From the NCBI RefSeq assembly GCF_018812025.1, contig NC_063066.1:12735882-12799881 (forward strand): 64,000 bases of DNA, written 5' to 3'. The position numbers and the translations under genes were made by a program. Below the pieces are notes generated by a model, which searched no databases, was not told the DNA's origin, and saw nothing but the letters and a program-made list of their open reading frames with translations. This document shows, in pieces, positions 33,966 to 48,950 of the stretch (the stretch's first letter is position 1; every line of letters begins with the position of its first letter). Origin of the DNA: Megalobrama amblycephala (lineage: Eukaryota > Chordata > Actinopteri > Cypriniformes > Xenocyprididae).

Positions 33966-34655
33966 TTTTATGAGATTTCAAAGATGGTTGGTTTTGTTCC
34001 TTTGTTCTTTTATGAGATATCAAAGACAGTCGGTTTTGTTCCTTTACAAGATTTCAATAATGGCTGTTTTTTTCCATTACGACATTTCAATGCCACTTGG
34101 TTTTGTTTACTAACAAGATTTTATCAACGGTCTGATTTGTTCCTTAACAAGATTTTAATGACAGTTGGTTTTGTTCTGTTACGAGATTTCTATAATGGTC
34201 GGTTTTGTTCAATTGCGAGATCTGAATGATGGTTGGTTTATTAAGTTGTGATGGTCGGTTTTATTTTTTTTACAAGATCTCAATGATGGTAGGTTTTATT
34301 TCGTTATGAGATTTCAGTGACAGTCGGTTGTCAGTGTCAGTTTTGTTCTATTACTAAATTTCAATGACGGTCTGTTTTATTTGGTTACAAAATTTCAATG
34401 ACAGTCAGTTTTGTTCTGTTACAAGATTTCATTGATGGTCGGTTTTGCTGGTTTATGACATTTCAATGTTGATTTTGTTTCATTCTATAGATTTTAGTGA
34501 ATCAAGATTTTAGAATATTTAAATATTTTAGAATATCAAGATTTTAGTGAATGTCGGCTTTGTTTCTTAATGAGATTTTAATGACAGTTGGTTTTGTTTT
34601 GTGCCATTACGAGATTTCAGTGATTGTCAGTTTTGTTCTGTTCTGAAATTTCAAT
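33966..34655. repeat. Minisatellite, about 34-bp unit, some 18 copies
   Basis: Degenerate tandem units of the form GAGATTTCAATGAYGGTCGG + TTTTGTTCTGTTAC. Unit spacing is close to 34 bp, with some expanded or partial units near 34217-34350 and 34470-34560. The array begins where the Tc1 transposase should end. Since 34 is not a multiple of three, successive units are read in different frames by the overrunning ORF. Confidence 0.75.
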
Positions 34656-35120
34656 TTATATTTCAATATTTATTTATTTTTATTATTATTATTATTTATT
34701 TTTTTATTTTTTTATTTTTGTTTTCCTGCATGTTTTACCAGAGTTTTTGTTGCATTTACACTGTTCTGACCTGCAGGGGTCACCAGCATATGGAGTTTCA
34801 AATGAGTTTCAAAACTTTTTTTTAACATGTGGAAGTGCTATCAACAATTCACCCTTTGCTTGGAGTTGGATTGACAGGCGATCTGACAAATCATAACGCT
34901 TAATCTGCCGTTTTGTCTTACAAATGAACCAAACTGATCTTTGGTGTTCTTGTGAGTGGGCCCACCTCCCATGCCAGCGAGTCCCGCTTGGAGCGGTTCA
35001 GATTGCACAGTTTACAGACATACATTTAAAACATTGTGTGTATTGAAATCTTTCTGCAGTTAGAAATATGTTGTAATAATATATAATCTTTCCAAAATAG
35101 AAATATTTTGTAAAAATATA
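34656..35120. other. T-rich and TTA-rich sequence; no gene seen
   Basis: TTA/TTTATTT simple sequence at about 34660-34720, then non-repetitive DNA. No coding domain. Confidence 0.45.
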
Positions 35121-35521
35121 CACTACTGTTCAAAAGTTTGGTGTCAGTGATTTTTTTCTTTCTTTTTTGAAAGCAAAATTAATAATTTTATTCAGTAAGG
35201 ATGTGTTAAACTGATAACAAGTGATAGTAAATGCTTATATTGTTAGAAAAGATTTCTATTTTGAATAAAGTCTGTTCTTTTTAAACTTTTATTAAGCAGG
35301 ACAACTGTGTACAGTACTGATAATAAATCAGCATATCTGAAGGATCATGTGACACTGAAGACTGGACTGATGGCTGATTAAAATTCAGCTTTGCGTCACA
35401 AAAATAAATAATATTTTAAAGTATATTAAAAACCAAACAAACAAAACATTATTTTAAATTAAATTTCACAATATTAGTTTTTCTGTATTTTTGACCAAAT
35501 AAATGCAGGCTTGATGAGCAT
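35121..35521. mobile_element. MITE of the TTCAAAAGTTTGGGG family, right end missing
   Basis: Left end CACTACTGTTCAAAAGTTTGG with interior GGATCATGTGACACTGAAGA and CAAATAAATGCAGGCTTGATG. The complementary right terminus is not seen. Confidence 0.65.
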
Positions 35522-35869
35522 ATGAGACTTCATTCTTCTTCTTCTTCAATTGATTTCATCCAAGGCTGTGGTTGAAGTCAGTTGTAGTTGTGTTTCTGTT
35601 TGGCTCTTTTCTGTCCTCTTTTTTTCCTTCAGTAAATCTGCTTGTTGCTGTCTGTCGTTGCCAAAGTGTCTGTTGCCGTCTGTCGTAAGCTGTCAGCGTG
35701 GTGTGAATTGGTCTTTAGACTGCTGAGGTAAAGCAGCCTAAAAATTGAATCAGCCTAAAACTTTTACTTTTAAAACTTTTGTCATCCTAACAGCAGACAA
35801 ACCTCATTCTACACTAAAAGGATACAACCAATAAAATGAGAAAATATGAATACTAATATATTTAATTCT

Positions 35870-35872
35870 ATC

Positions 35873-35908
<36 letters not shown>

Positions 35909-36120
35909 TAGCTCAGACAAAATGATTGGCTCTGGTCCAAACTCCACCTATGTATAGGTGGAGTTTGTATATGTATAAGGGTTCCATATGTAATCTTTTC
36001 AGGGTTCAACATGGAATCATTACCTTCTATAAAACATTTTTGGGGTGTTTCAAACACAGAAAAAAGTTAGGGAGAACCCTTTAAGGTTCTACATAGAACC
36101 ATTTCTTCTAAAAGTGTATA
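35870..36120. repeat. TTA microsatellite and GGTTC-type repeat
   Basis: (TTA)n at about 35874-35907. From 35988, GGGTTCCATATGTAATC ... GGTTCTACATAGAACCATTT is a common fish interspersed repeat with internal complementarity. Non-coding. Confidence 0.5.
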
Positions 36121-38840
36121 ATAAATGCCAACTACAGCAATAGTTACAGTACATGCTATTCTGAGAAATTAGGATTTATATAAATGTCTGTCTCTGAGCA
36201 ACTAATGTGTGGAGATGAGACTGTTTAAACAGGAGTTTGGGGTTTTAAACATTGTAATGAATTGTAGGTTTTGCTATAATTCAGTCTAATTTGAACATTT
36301 CAGTTACCAGCAGACTTGAAATTAGATTCTTTGAGTGTCAATCAGATTAGTCAGTTTCCTCAGAACAACATAATAATGAGCTGGACAAACTGTGTTAGAA
36401 AGAAAACACCATTTTGGGCCTTTAAAAGTGAAGCAAGGCAAGTCAGCAAATAATATAATGACACAATAATGAATGGTAGATCTAGATTGTTAAGAATCTC
36501 TTTTGAATATCAACTAACCACTAAGCCGCAGGCCACGGAAGGAGAGAGCAATGTCTACTTTCCTCCTGCTCTGGGACCTTTTCTTCTCTCTTTCTCTTTC
36601 AAAAAAAAAAAATCGACTAATGGGCAATACCGCTACACCGCTTAAGTAGCACAGGCTAGACACACACACATACACATACACAATTGCCAGTTGACAAAGC
36701 TTTCAAACTATGAATCCAATTAAAGCCAAAACAAAAGCAATATTTTCAAGAGAAAGCTGCTGCACAGATCATGGAGAGGCTGCATAATTTATGTTTGTCC
36801 CTTTTTTCCTTCCCTTCCTCTTTGAATTGAGCCTCATAAAACCACCACCATTTCAATAATGCACGACCTGTGGGTTTGTTAATAGGCTTTGTAGTCGCAA
36901 TAATGTACTTTCCTACATGGCTGACGGAGATTATGGGCTGGCTCTCTGGGTTGCCAGCTATCGATCTCTTCTAATACCTCTTTGCTCCCTGGTTGCCATT
37001 ATTCAGCCCCCGCCCTCCACCCATCATGGCACAAACGTTAAAGCTAGTCCAGCTGCTCTGAGCATCAGCGGGGATGGAGTGAGAAGAAAGAGGAGAGAGG
37101 GGGCCCGCAGAGAAATGGGCTGTTGTAATCCATTAAATTCTGCCTCTCTGTCCTCTTGAATCTGATTATTTGAATAATTAAGAGAAATCACTCAAGCAGA
37201 AGTTCAATAAGCTTTTACATATTCAGTGTCCTCGCTGCCTACCAACCCAAAATAAGAGCAAAACAATGCATCTGCTTTGCACATGCCATTTGCACCAATG
37301 GCAGCTGGGAAACAACCCAAAAGTGGCCGTGTATAGCATTATAAATCTGATGTTGTATCGAAACAATCAATCCTTAAAATAAAAATAGAGAATAGCCTAA
37401 ACTTTACCTTACTTAAAAATAAAATGTGTAAAAGTTGGGAAATAAAGCATAATTTTACACCACCACAGAACCTTATGTGAGGTTAAGACAGAACAGTGTT
37501 TAACTTAAAACAGAAGTTCAGACAGGCAAAGGGAAGCCTCTGACTTTCATCCCAGTTGGGCCCTGCTGGCCTTACTAACTAATTAGCAGACAAAACAGTT
37601 CACCTTGTCTGGTTCTAAACACAAGGCTTGTGTGCTCAGTGCCAAACTGGAAAGTGTGGAGGTGGAGGAAGTAATGACAATTCGAGGCTAACCTCTAGTT
37701 CAGGGCAATAAGTATGTGCTTTCCCAACAGTCCAATAAAACAAGACAGGGAATCAGGGAGGAGAGGAAGCAGAACCCATGGCATCAAACTGTGTTTATCC
37801 GTTTAGCGGTCTTGATTAGCAACAGAGTGGTTGCTGGAGATGGAGAACATGTGCAGCATTCATCCTGATGGCGAAAGGTCCAAGGTGGTACATGGAAGAT
37901 TTCCCCAAGGAAATGTGCCCTGGGCAGATAAGGTGATCGAACTCCAGGGGGCCAGGGATCACTGAAGTGTCTCTGCTGAGACATTGGGCACCAGTTATTA
38001 CCAATGAGAGGGAAAAAATGAATGGAACAAAGGAAGAATAGAGGCCATGATGCAGAACATAGTCTTCAGAATGATTTCTTAAAATGAACAACAAGAATCT
38101 CTCCTGAGTCACCTAAGCTCTTGTTCCTCAGGGACGAGAACCTTCCAGAAAACTTGCGCAATATGAGTTCCACCACCGTGGTGAATATAACTTCTGAACA
38201 GTTTTTCCAAAGTATTATTGTCCTTGACCATTCATCCCTGCTAGAACCACCAAGCATGTTAATTAGAGCTTGGAGACTATCTACAACATAAAAGTTGGAT
38301 TATTGTTCCAAACTTGGCTTTATGAATGGTTTGAAAGGCGATGGTGAACGGGCTGATGATGGGTTTAAGTCCACTGATTCATTCTGTAGAACAGAAGAGA
38401 ATAAAGACAAAGAAGATGATTGAGATAAATGAGTGTCCAATGCTCTGATTGCCTGGTAATAATGCTCCCCTCTTATCAATGATTATGCTATTGTCTAAAT
38501 CATGCCCATCAGATGCAGGTTTGGCAGGATGAACTTCAGTGTTTCCAGAAAGAGCTTTGTGCACCACTGTCACTTCTGAGAAAGCCCCGTTCTTCTTCAT
38601 ACATGATAGCTGTGTGTCCTAATATGAACTTTCTTGCAAATGATTTCACTATTCCTCAAAAAATACTGTAATTATTAAAACTAATTTACATATGTCCATG
38701 AAAGTCAAATTAATATTAAGGTCTCATAATAAAACTTTTAGTTTCAAAGCTCACACATCTACATAGGTACATCACACAAACAGTGCTCCTTACAGGAAAC
38801 TTACTAAATTCGCAAAATTCATTCATTTTAATTTAACCTA
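36121..38840. other. No gene seen; candidate conserved non-coding stretch
   Basis: 36530-37150 is non-repetitive, mixed in composition and lacks mutational signs of a transposon; such stretches are often regulatory in fish gene deserts, but this is only a guess. Frames at 36917-37159 and 37816-38112 have no recognisable domain or splice context. Confidence 0.35.
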
Positions 38841-38854
38841 TTATGTAATTATTC

Positions 38855-38975
38855 ATTTAATTATCTCCCTGTCCAGGGTGCTTCCTTGCCTGCGGCCTGA
38901 AATTCTGGGACAGGTTCCAGCCTCCCACAACCCTAGAGAGGATAAGTGATATGGAGAATGGATGGATGGATTCAT
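38855..38975. repeat. LINE/SINE tail with ATGG repeat
   Basis: CCCTGTCCAGGGTGCTTCCT ... GGGACAGGTTCCAGCCTCCC ... GAGGATAAGTGATATGGAGA, then GAATGGATGGATGGA. This is the 3' end type of a common fish retroposon. Only the tail is here. Confidence 0.6.
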
Positions 38976-39022
38976 TTAATTATGTTCAGCTATACTTTTC
39001 AGTATTTAAAGAAATGCATTTA

Positions 39023-39238
39023 CACTACCGTTCAAAAATTAGGGGTCAGTACGATTTTATTTGTCATGTTTTTGAAAGAAGTCTCTTGCTCACCAAGGCT
39101 GCATTTATTTGATCAAAAATACAGAAAAAAATGTAATATTGTAAAATATTATTTTATTTTAAAAAATATAATTTTATCCTGTGATGGTAAAGCTGATTTG
39201 TCAGCAACGATAACTACTGTAAAAAAATAAATAATAAA
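39023..39238. mobile_element. MITE of the TTCAAAAGTTTGGGG family, partial
   Basis: Left end CACTACCGTTCAAAAATTAG, then GGTCAGTACGATTTTATTTG and CTCACCAAGGCTGCATTTAT. Breaks off at about 39238 without a right terminus. Confidence 0.6.
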
Positions 39239-39589
39239 ACACACTTAAAGGTTGTGATCCACAAACAACTGATTGTCCTGACAAAATGGGAACTGCTCTG
39301 TCTTTCAGGAGAAGGTTTTTTTCATAGCCGGCATTGTACTTGGGTTCTGGAAGCTACAGTATGTTAATTTGCCTTACTGTAGGAAGGCCAGACAAAGGGG
39401 TTTTGGAACTGGGGTGGAAAAACAATGTCTCTTCAACATGAAAACAACACGCTACTAAAGCAGGTCTTCTTCTTTGTCTTCTCTAGAACAGCTCAACCAG
39501 GTCTCATCCCCTTTTTTGTGTATTCCATGGACGGTGATTGTTTAAGTACGTGACATCGTGACTTCACAAGATCTGGAAGAAGCGCAGTG

Positions 39590-39763
39590 TAGTCCCAACG
39601 AGCCATTTGTTGTAGTTCTTAAAAAGTGTTTTCTGTTAAATATCTTCCTTTGGAGTGGACTTTGAGCTTTTTGACCTTGCAGACCTTTTTTTTATGCTCA
39701 AAGAGCAGAATTACACACTAACTAAAGTTGAAAAAGTGAAAAAACATAATAGGACCCCTTTAA
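39590..39763. repeat. Inverted partial copy of the 7027 TTAA element
   Basis: Ends ACACACTAACTAAAGTTGAA ... ATAGGACCCCTTTAA. Its reverse complement shares TTAAAGGGG, AACTTTAGTTAGTGTGTAA and GAGCATAAA with 7027-7105. Confidence 0.55.
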
Positions 39764-40948
39764 TAACATCTTTTTAAGAGTGCCTAAGCTACTTTTTCTC
39801 ATCCAATTTACCAGAGATTTGCAAAGTGAATATGAATAGTGCACATGATTTGTTGCAGAGGATTTGAGGGAATATTGAGATTAATTGCTTTTCTAATTGA
39901 AGCACATGTTAGCTTAAAGAAGGTGACAAATGTTAAAATGGTCTCCACCTGTACAACACCCACCTTCCCTCTGAGAGAAGACATATTAGGGAAAATAAGC
40001 TGTCTGTCTGGAGTTAGGACTATGAAAGACTTATAGAGAATTGCACACCACAAATCTGTTCTTTACAACTCCATTCTTTGATTTCTGACAAGAAAAAAAT
40101 ATATATATTGTGGCCAACTTGCATTGCATTTCTGTCATCAACTGAGCCCACTTGATAGACTAGTCACAGATGCTATGACACACTGATTTAAAATATGGCT
40201 GACCAGTCATAAGGTGTGAGAACTGTCATGACCACCAAGAAAACACCAATGAACAACAGCCAATGAGGTTGCAAAAGCACAACTGTGCAAAACAGGGCAG
40301 TGGGAAGCAGGAGCCAAAAAAAAGCCCATCAAACTGCTGCCCATGTCATCCGCACTGTGTCAGCCACATTTTATCATGTTACTATGTGTGTGAGAATGAA
40401 TTTCAGTACGGTAACTACAGACGGGGTGAGAGAATGATGTAATTGACACATGTAGACTGCGATAAGTTGTGTAAAGTGCACACCGACACAGCAGAAAACA
40501 AGAAACTGTCAATCTCGCAAAGACCTTCTGACTTGCAGTGAGCATTTGGCTTAAGAGGAATTTGTCTTGGTTAACTGTATGTTTTTATCAGTAAAACATT
40601 AGATTAGACAGTCTTTAATGCATTTTTAATTTTTATTACAGTACCATTATTTGGTGGGAATTGGTCATTGGGGATAGAGTGACGTTGGCTTATATAATCT
40701 TCTCTCACTTTGGCAAGTGTAATAGGCGAGTGGCAGGTACTGTAGCCATAAAAACGATCTTCTCCTTTCCTGAGCACAAGAGACATATCTGACAGGTGCC
40801 ACAGACCTTGAAATAGCGGATGGATTATTAGCTTCGGCTGTGCCTCTACGTCAAATTATCCTCTACATCTCCCCTGAGACGGGCAGGCAATTAGCTTAAA
40901 ATACAGACCACTGTCAGATATAGAGAGAGATGTAGACGGATAGATAGT
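39764..40948. other. No gene seen
   Basis: AT-rich, apparently unique. Frames on both strands at 39808-40053 are mutual shadows without domain similarity. Confidence 0.45.
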
Positions 40949-41081
<133 letters not shown>

Positions 41082-41424
41082 GCTCTTTAAAAGACGTATT
41101 TCTAAAAATTCACAAAAACAACTCAGTTTAGTGATTTGGTCAACAGCTTTGCTGTCAGTTAGAGTTTTTGCAGCATTAATAGCCAAACCATCACAGAATC
41201 AGCCATTTGTAACAATATGGTTATCGTGCTGCAGTAAACAAATTATGCCCCTAAATTATAAATCCTTTGTGTGACAAGAAGACAAGAAAATCATGTTTGC
41301 CAACATGTCACTGTTTTGTAAGTCTTTGTTTAATTGGTCTTCACTCTACTAAAATTATTGGCTACAGTATTAAAGTGATTCTAATTAGTGAAATGACACC
41401 ACTCAGAATCCAAATAAAATACTC

Positions 41425-41715
41425 CATGTGTCAGGGGCCGTTTACACGACAATGCTTTCAACTAAAAACGTAAAACTTTTTATGTGTTTTGGTTGTTCAT
41501 TTACATGACAAAGGCATTTTGCAGGCCTGAAAACACAAACATTTGAAAACGGGTTTCAAAGTGCAAGTTTTTGAAAACTATACCATTATTGTCATTATTA
41601 ATACAAAAACACAAATTTGTAAAAAGGTTGGTGTTCAGTCTATAGGCGAGTAGTTTCTTTACCAAGTGACATGGCTAACTACTGGCCTGGCATGCACAAT
41701 ACAGCAGTTTTAGTT
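41425..41715. repeat. hAT-like dispersed repeat
   Basis: The left end CAGGGGCCGTTTACACGACA resembles a fish hAT terminus. It is related, in inverted orientation, to 5434-5645. No second terminus or target duplication was found. Confidence 0.5.
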
Positions 41716-41826
41716 GTACAAATCTTATGTGAGAGAAGACTGAGAACATATTTGATTATCACATCAATTCGGATATAGATTTAAAGTTACTGCCAATGTA
41801 AAAGACAGTTACTGTTAGTAGCTTTG

Positions 41827-41828
<2 letters not shown>

Positions 41829-41898
<70 letters not shown>
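41829..41898. repeat. (TA)n microsatellite
   Basis: Pure TA dinucleotide repeat of about 70 bp at the left edge of a GC-rich insert. Yields spurious Tyr-Ile frames. Confidence 0.95.
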
Positions 41899-41900
<2 letters not shown>

Positions 41901-42223
41901 ACGCAGTTCGTAAACGGGAAGAAGGAGGCGGGAACCGGCGAACATTCAAACAAAGTTTTAATTCCAAAAATAAACAAAGAATAAAACGAAAGTAATGCCG
42001 GCAGACCCTCGCGGACATCTGCCGGCCACACAAACATAATAAAACATAAAATAAAGTCCAGGCCTGGTCCTCTCTCGTCCTTCACGGTCGTCGCTCCTCC
42101 TTTTATGCTCCCAGGAGCTCCTCCGTGAGAGACTCAAGGCCAGTGCGCCTCCCAGGTGATGCTCGTTATCACTTGCGTCACCGGCCTCGCGCCATTCCCT
42201 CACGGCTCTCGCCCGCCCTGGTC

Positions 42224-42226
<3 letters not shown>
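41899..42226 (-). mobile_element. GC-rich LTR-like segment between TA repeats
   Basis: Stands out by base composition from all surrounding DNA. Read on the minus strand it has a TATA-like GCATAAAAGG, about 150 bp later an AATTAAA polyadenylation-like signal, and between them a hairpin of GCCGGCAGA and TCTGCCGGC. That promoter-to-poly(A) order in about 330 bp fits a solo LTR or a terminal piece of another retroelement. Clear TG...CA ends and a target duplication were not seen, possibly because both borders lie in TA repeats. Confidence 0.35.
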
Positions 42227-45065
<2,839 letters not shown>

Positions 45066-45228
45066 CATCACCCAAAAATGAAATTTCTGTCATCATTTAC
45101 TCAACCTCATGTTATTCCAATCCTGTATGACTTACTTTCTTCTGCAAAACTATATTCTTTTATGAATTATATAATGGTGAGCAAACAATGACAGAATTTT
45201 CATTTTTGGGTGAACTGTCACTTTAAGA
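45066..45228. mobile_element. Short hairpin MITE of the TTAAAG...CACCCAAAAATGAAA family
   Basis: Left CACCCAAAAATGAAATTTCT and right TTTTCATTTTTGGGTG are inverted, followed by GAACTGTCACTTTAA at the right terminus. Same family as 10204-11035 and 15478-17309. Confidence 0.7.
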
Positions 45229-46915
45229 TTTTAATAAGTTCCATGACTTTTCCAGACCTTTAAATCACACTTTTGAAATCCCTGATATTTCCAGAGTGGG
45301 AACACTGTATATTTAAAGTCTTCTGAAGACATACCCTTGGGTGAGACACTGTGCACAAATGGCTTTCAAATCTCACTCAAAACGTACATTTCAACAGGCA
45401 AGATGCAATTCATCATTGTGTGATTACTGTGTAATTTTTTACATTTAAACTCTAAAAGTATAGCCATTGGTAAAGTAACGGAATCCTCAGAAACAACCTG
45501 AAAACGATAGGTTGTCAGTGGTCTAGAGGTGGTCTATGATAAAAGTCTCTAGAGTGATGTTTCCTTTATGAGAGCATGTTGAAGAATATGCCCTTGCAGC
45601 TCTAGTCATTGAACCAATGTCCCTCAATGTACAATTCTGCTTATGAGGGCCTACAAAAACCATAAAGTAACATAATATCTCTCAACCCGTGGAGACTTCC
45701 TTTACCACACTGGAATGTGTCCTAACCTCACTTTGTACTCTGCCTATCAGATAAATGCAGGCTTTATTCTGCTCTTCTCTCCATTACCGTCATCATTCTA
45801 GGTCACGCTGGGAAATCCAACACACCGCTGAGCATTGGAAATACATAGGAAGACAAATAAATGGCTGACAAAACACTTCAGCGATAATCATTGTGCCCTG
45901 CCCCAGCTTAGTGTACCTGACAAGTAGACAGAGGACATGACAGATGAGCAATTTTAACATGATACCGAGATGATGCTAGAGCACCACTCCTGGAGTGTTT
46001 ACACACACACACGCACACACACAGATTTGACAGTTTTATCCGCAGCAGGAAGAAATCGAACACAGAGAGTGGTTTTAGAAATACATCATGAAGAATACTG
46101 CGTAACAGAAGGAATCCTTTGCTTTGTTGGGTGTTTCAGCCTGATAACTGCCTGCAGTTCTTTTGCCTGCTAAAACTTTAATATGTCTGTCAACACAGTG
46201 GACAACTTTTAAAAAGAAAGACGAAGGAGGAAAACTCCTCAAGACACATTAAATACGAAAATGAGCTAGATAAGAGGACTGTGTGTTGGGGAGTAACTAC
46301 CTAAAAGTAGAGATACTAAACTTTCTAGTAGCATGGCAGTAACTCAGGTGTTTTACAAAATACTTTTCCAGTAATAATCAACTTTTTCCAATAAGCTACC
46401 TTAAAATGTGACAAAACTTTGTATTTTCATTGCACAGCGCTACTATTTTTTGTCAAGCCAAGTTGGGCAAGGCAAAAATCAAACTCTGTTCTCTTATGAC
46501 AGTCTCTTATAAATCAGTGTGTTTGGTTTAAAACTCAATTATGTTCAGTGTGGTTTAATGATGCTGTTCATTTGTTTGGTTCATGTAAAAAAAAAAAAAA
46601 AAAAAATCACAGATTCATTTAAATCCCTGTACATACTGTAATTTACTCTGCAGCATTTAAAGTATGAAACAAAACTGCTCAGATTAAGATCTGCCTGCAT
46701 CCAATCAAAAAACCAATGTACAGAGCCATGTCACCGTTCTTAATTCTCCAATAGAAAACAGAGTTCAATAATAATTTTTTTTGTCTCAGGTTATTTCTTA
46801 ATTGGTTTCATTGAGTGTACACTTTTAATGTTCTCAACCTAATTTTGATCACCACTATTTTTTAACCAGATACATTTATTTTGAAAATTACGATGATGAT
46901 ATCATTCATTTTTAT
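45229..46915. other. No gene seen
   Basis: AT-rich with an AC run at 46003-46022 and an A-run at 46587-46606. No coding or RNA gene recognised. Confidence 0.45.
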
Positions 46916-47060
46916 TAAAGGTGAAATATGTAATATGTTATGTACAGTATGAGATATAAATTTGCACACCCACTGAACTCAGTGATGGAGGAAATCCTGT
47001 TTAAAAAGTAATTTTTGCAAAACCAGACTTCCTATCCTCTGATCTTTTTTGTCTCAAGTT
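46916..47060. repeat. Dispersed repeat, direct copy at 48832-48950
   Basis: TAAAGGTGAAATATGTAATA ... AAATTTGCACACCCACTGAAC ending near AGTAATTTTTGCAAAA. The same order of motifs occurs at 48834 on, with TAAAGGTGAAATGTG, AAATTTGCACACCAGCTGAAC and AGTAATTTTAGAAAA. Confidence 0.6.
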
Positions 47061-47134
47061 ATTTTTTCTTATTTTCTTATTCAAATTTTAAATCAGATGA
47101 TATCATTCATTTTTTATGAAATAAATAAATCATG

Positions 47135-47135
<1 letters not shown>

Positions 47136-47208
<73 letters not shown>
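47136..47208. repeat. (TA)n microsatellite
   Basis: Pure TA run of about 73 bp. Confidence 0.95.
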
Positions 47209-47212
<4 letters not shown>

Positions 47213-48831
47213 TCTATTTTGACATACAGTAGTTACTTAGTAACTCTCAATAGCTGCTTTATCAAAATGATAGCTTAGCTAAAGTTTAACTATTAATTTA
47301 TTATAATAGTTTGAAAAGGTACAGTTTTATCATAATTTCCCCAAAACAAGAGGACTAGAAGGGGTAACATTTCAGTCAGCAGCTACAGGATGATTTGCAC
47401 AGCAAATAAAAGCTGAAGTTGCAGTTAGTAAACATATTTACAGCAGTGTATAACAAAAAAGAAAAGAATCAGATGAAGAATTAAGGTGTGAAGAGCTTGA
47501 AACAGTCAATCTTGTACTGAATTCCTTTCATTTCTCGGCAATACTGAAACAGGCAGAACGGAAAAAAGGTGGCAATTGTGAAAACATGATTTTTGACTTC
47601 CATGACAATTGATAGGGGGGAGAAATGAGAGAGAAGGGATTGGATGTGACAGTGTTTGTGTACGAAAGAGATGCCACAGACCGAGGTAACATAAAGGGAT
47701 CCTGTTGTCAGTCAACTGTGAAAAGTTGTTTTCTGCACTGTTATTTGAAGTAGGATGAAAGACGGAGAGAGAGTGCTGTTGGCCCTCCTCACATTTCCAC
47801 CCACCTTTTTGTCCCATACACTATTATTGTAAGAAAACAGTCTGAGCCTCAGAGTTCTTCGGTTTTCAAGACAAAACAAGGTGTGCAAGGTCTTTTTTTT
47901 TGTGAGCTGTCTAGTTCATTGCTATGGATTTATTAAAATGAATGCCTCAAGCTGTGTGTCACACATTCACTCAAAGATCAAGCTAAACCCCCTGAATCAA
48001 CCGAATGGTAAAAAATAGTTGAGCTAAATGTGACATTTCTATAATTATAGAGCAGGACCCCTGCACGCTCAACGTGAGAAGTTGATTCAGAACCGTGTCA
48101 TGTGTCTCTGTGTGATAGTTTTTCAGATTTAGATGCTGTTTTATGTTATTTTTGATAAAACAAAGTCTCAGCTTGCAAATTATGTAAATGTTATTACAAA
48201 ATTGTAACAACAAATGTCATTTTGACACTCTTTAATGTGGTGTAGCTGCCACAGTTCAAATGACCGCACCATTTAAAACACTTTACAAATAGTTACAGCA
48301 TAAAAAAAAAAAAAACTTAAATGAACATCAGAAGGTTTGCTGAAAGAAACTTACTCGCACTGCAAGAGTTGATGTCTCTTTATCATAGCTAAAGTGAAAC
48401 AAAATAATGCTTTGTGAAAAATAAAGCAAAGATGACGACCGAATGACAAGGAAGAGCAAACAATGAACATGCAGTACACAAGAGCATATGCAAGCAAGAG
48501 TTTCTTGTTAGTTGCCAGCAGCACACCAGCTCCAGACAAACAATGACACTCAAAACTGTCCTGTTACTATAGCTAACATTACAACAACAGCATCTCTTGG
48601 TTTGGTGAAACGTACTCACGTATGAAGCAGAAACAACTAAACTTCCTCACCTTTTTCAAGCCTTCTTGTTTAGGTCTCTCCACCACTGGAAAGCGCCCCC
48701 TACTGCTGATTGTCTACAAGTGTGTTATGGTGCTCAGTCCGATCCACTTTCAACAGCCTTTTTCAGAAATCACCTACTGCACCTTTAAAACAGTCAAAGA
48801 GAAAGGTTGGGGTTAGGTTTGAACACAGACA
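47209..48831. other. No gene seen
   Basis: AT-rich. CTACTGCACCTTTAA at 48774-48789 looks like the right end of another TTAA-type MITE; its left end was not identified. Frames at 47506-47817 (minus) and 48389-48619 (minus) have no domain. Confidence 0.4.
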
Positions 48832-48950
48832 TTTTAAAGGTGAAATGTGTTTTTTTATTTTTAATGTTATGCATAAGAGATACAAATTTGCACACCAGCT
48901 GAACTCAGTTATGAGGGAAAGGTTTGAAAAGTAATTTTAGAAAAATCACT
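48832..48950. repeat. Dispersed repeat, second copy of 46916-47060
   Basis: Direct orientation, about 1.9 kb from the first copy, with several substitutions and indels, hence not a recent duplication. Confidence 0.6.

Noticed and set aside
33966..34655. CRISPR-like regularly spaced repeats
   Set aside because: Units are contiguous and degenerate with no unique spacers, in a vertebrate genome; it is a minisatellite.
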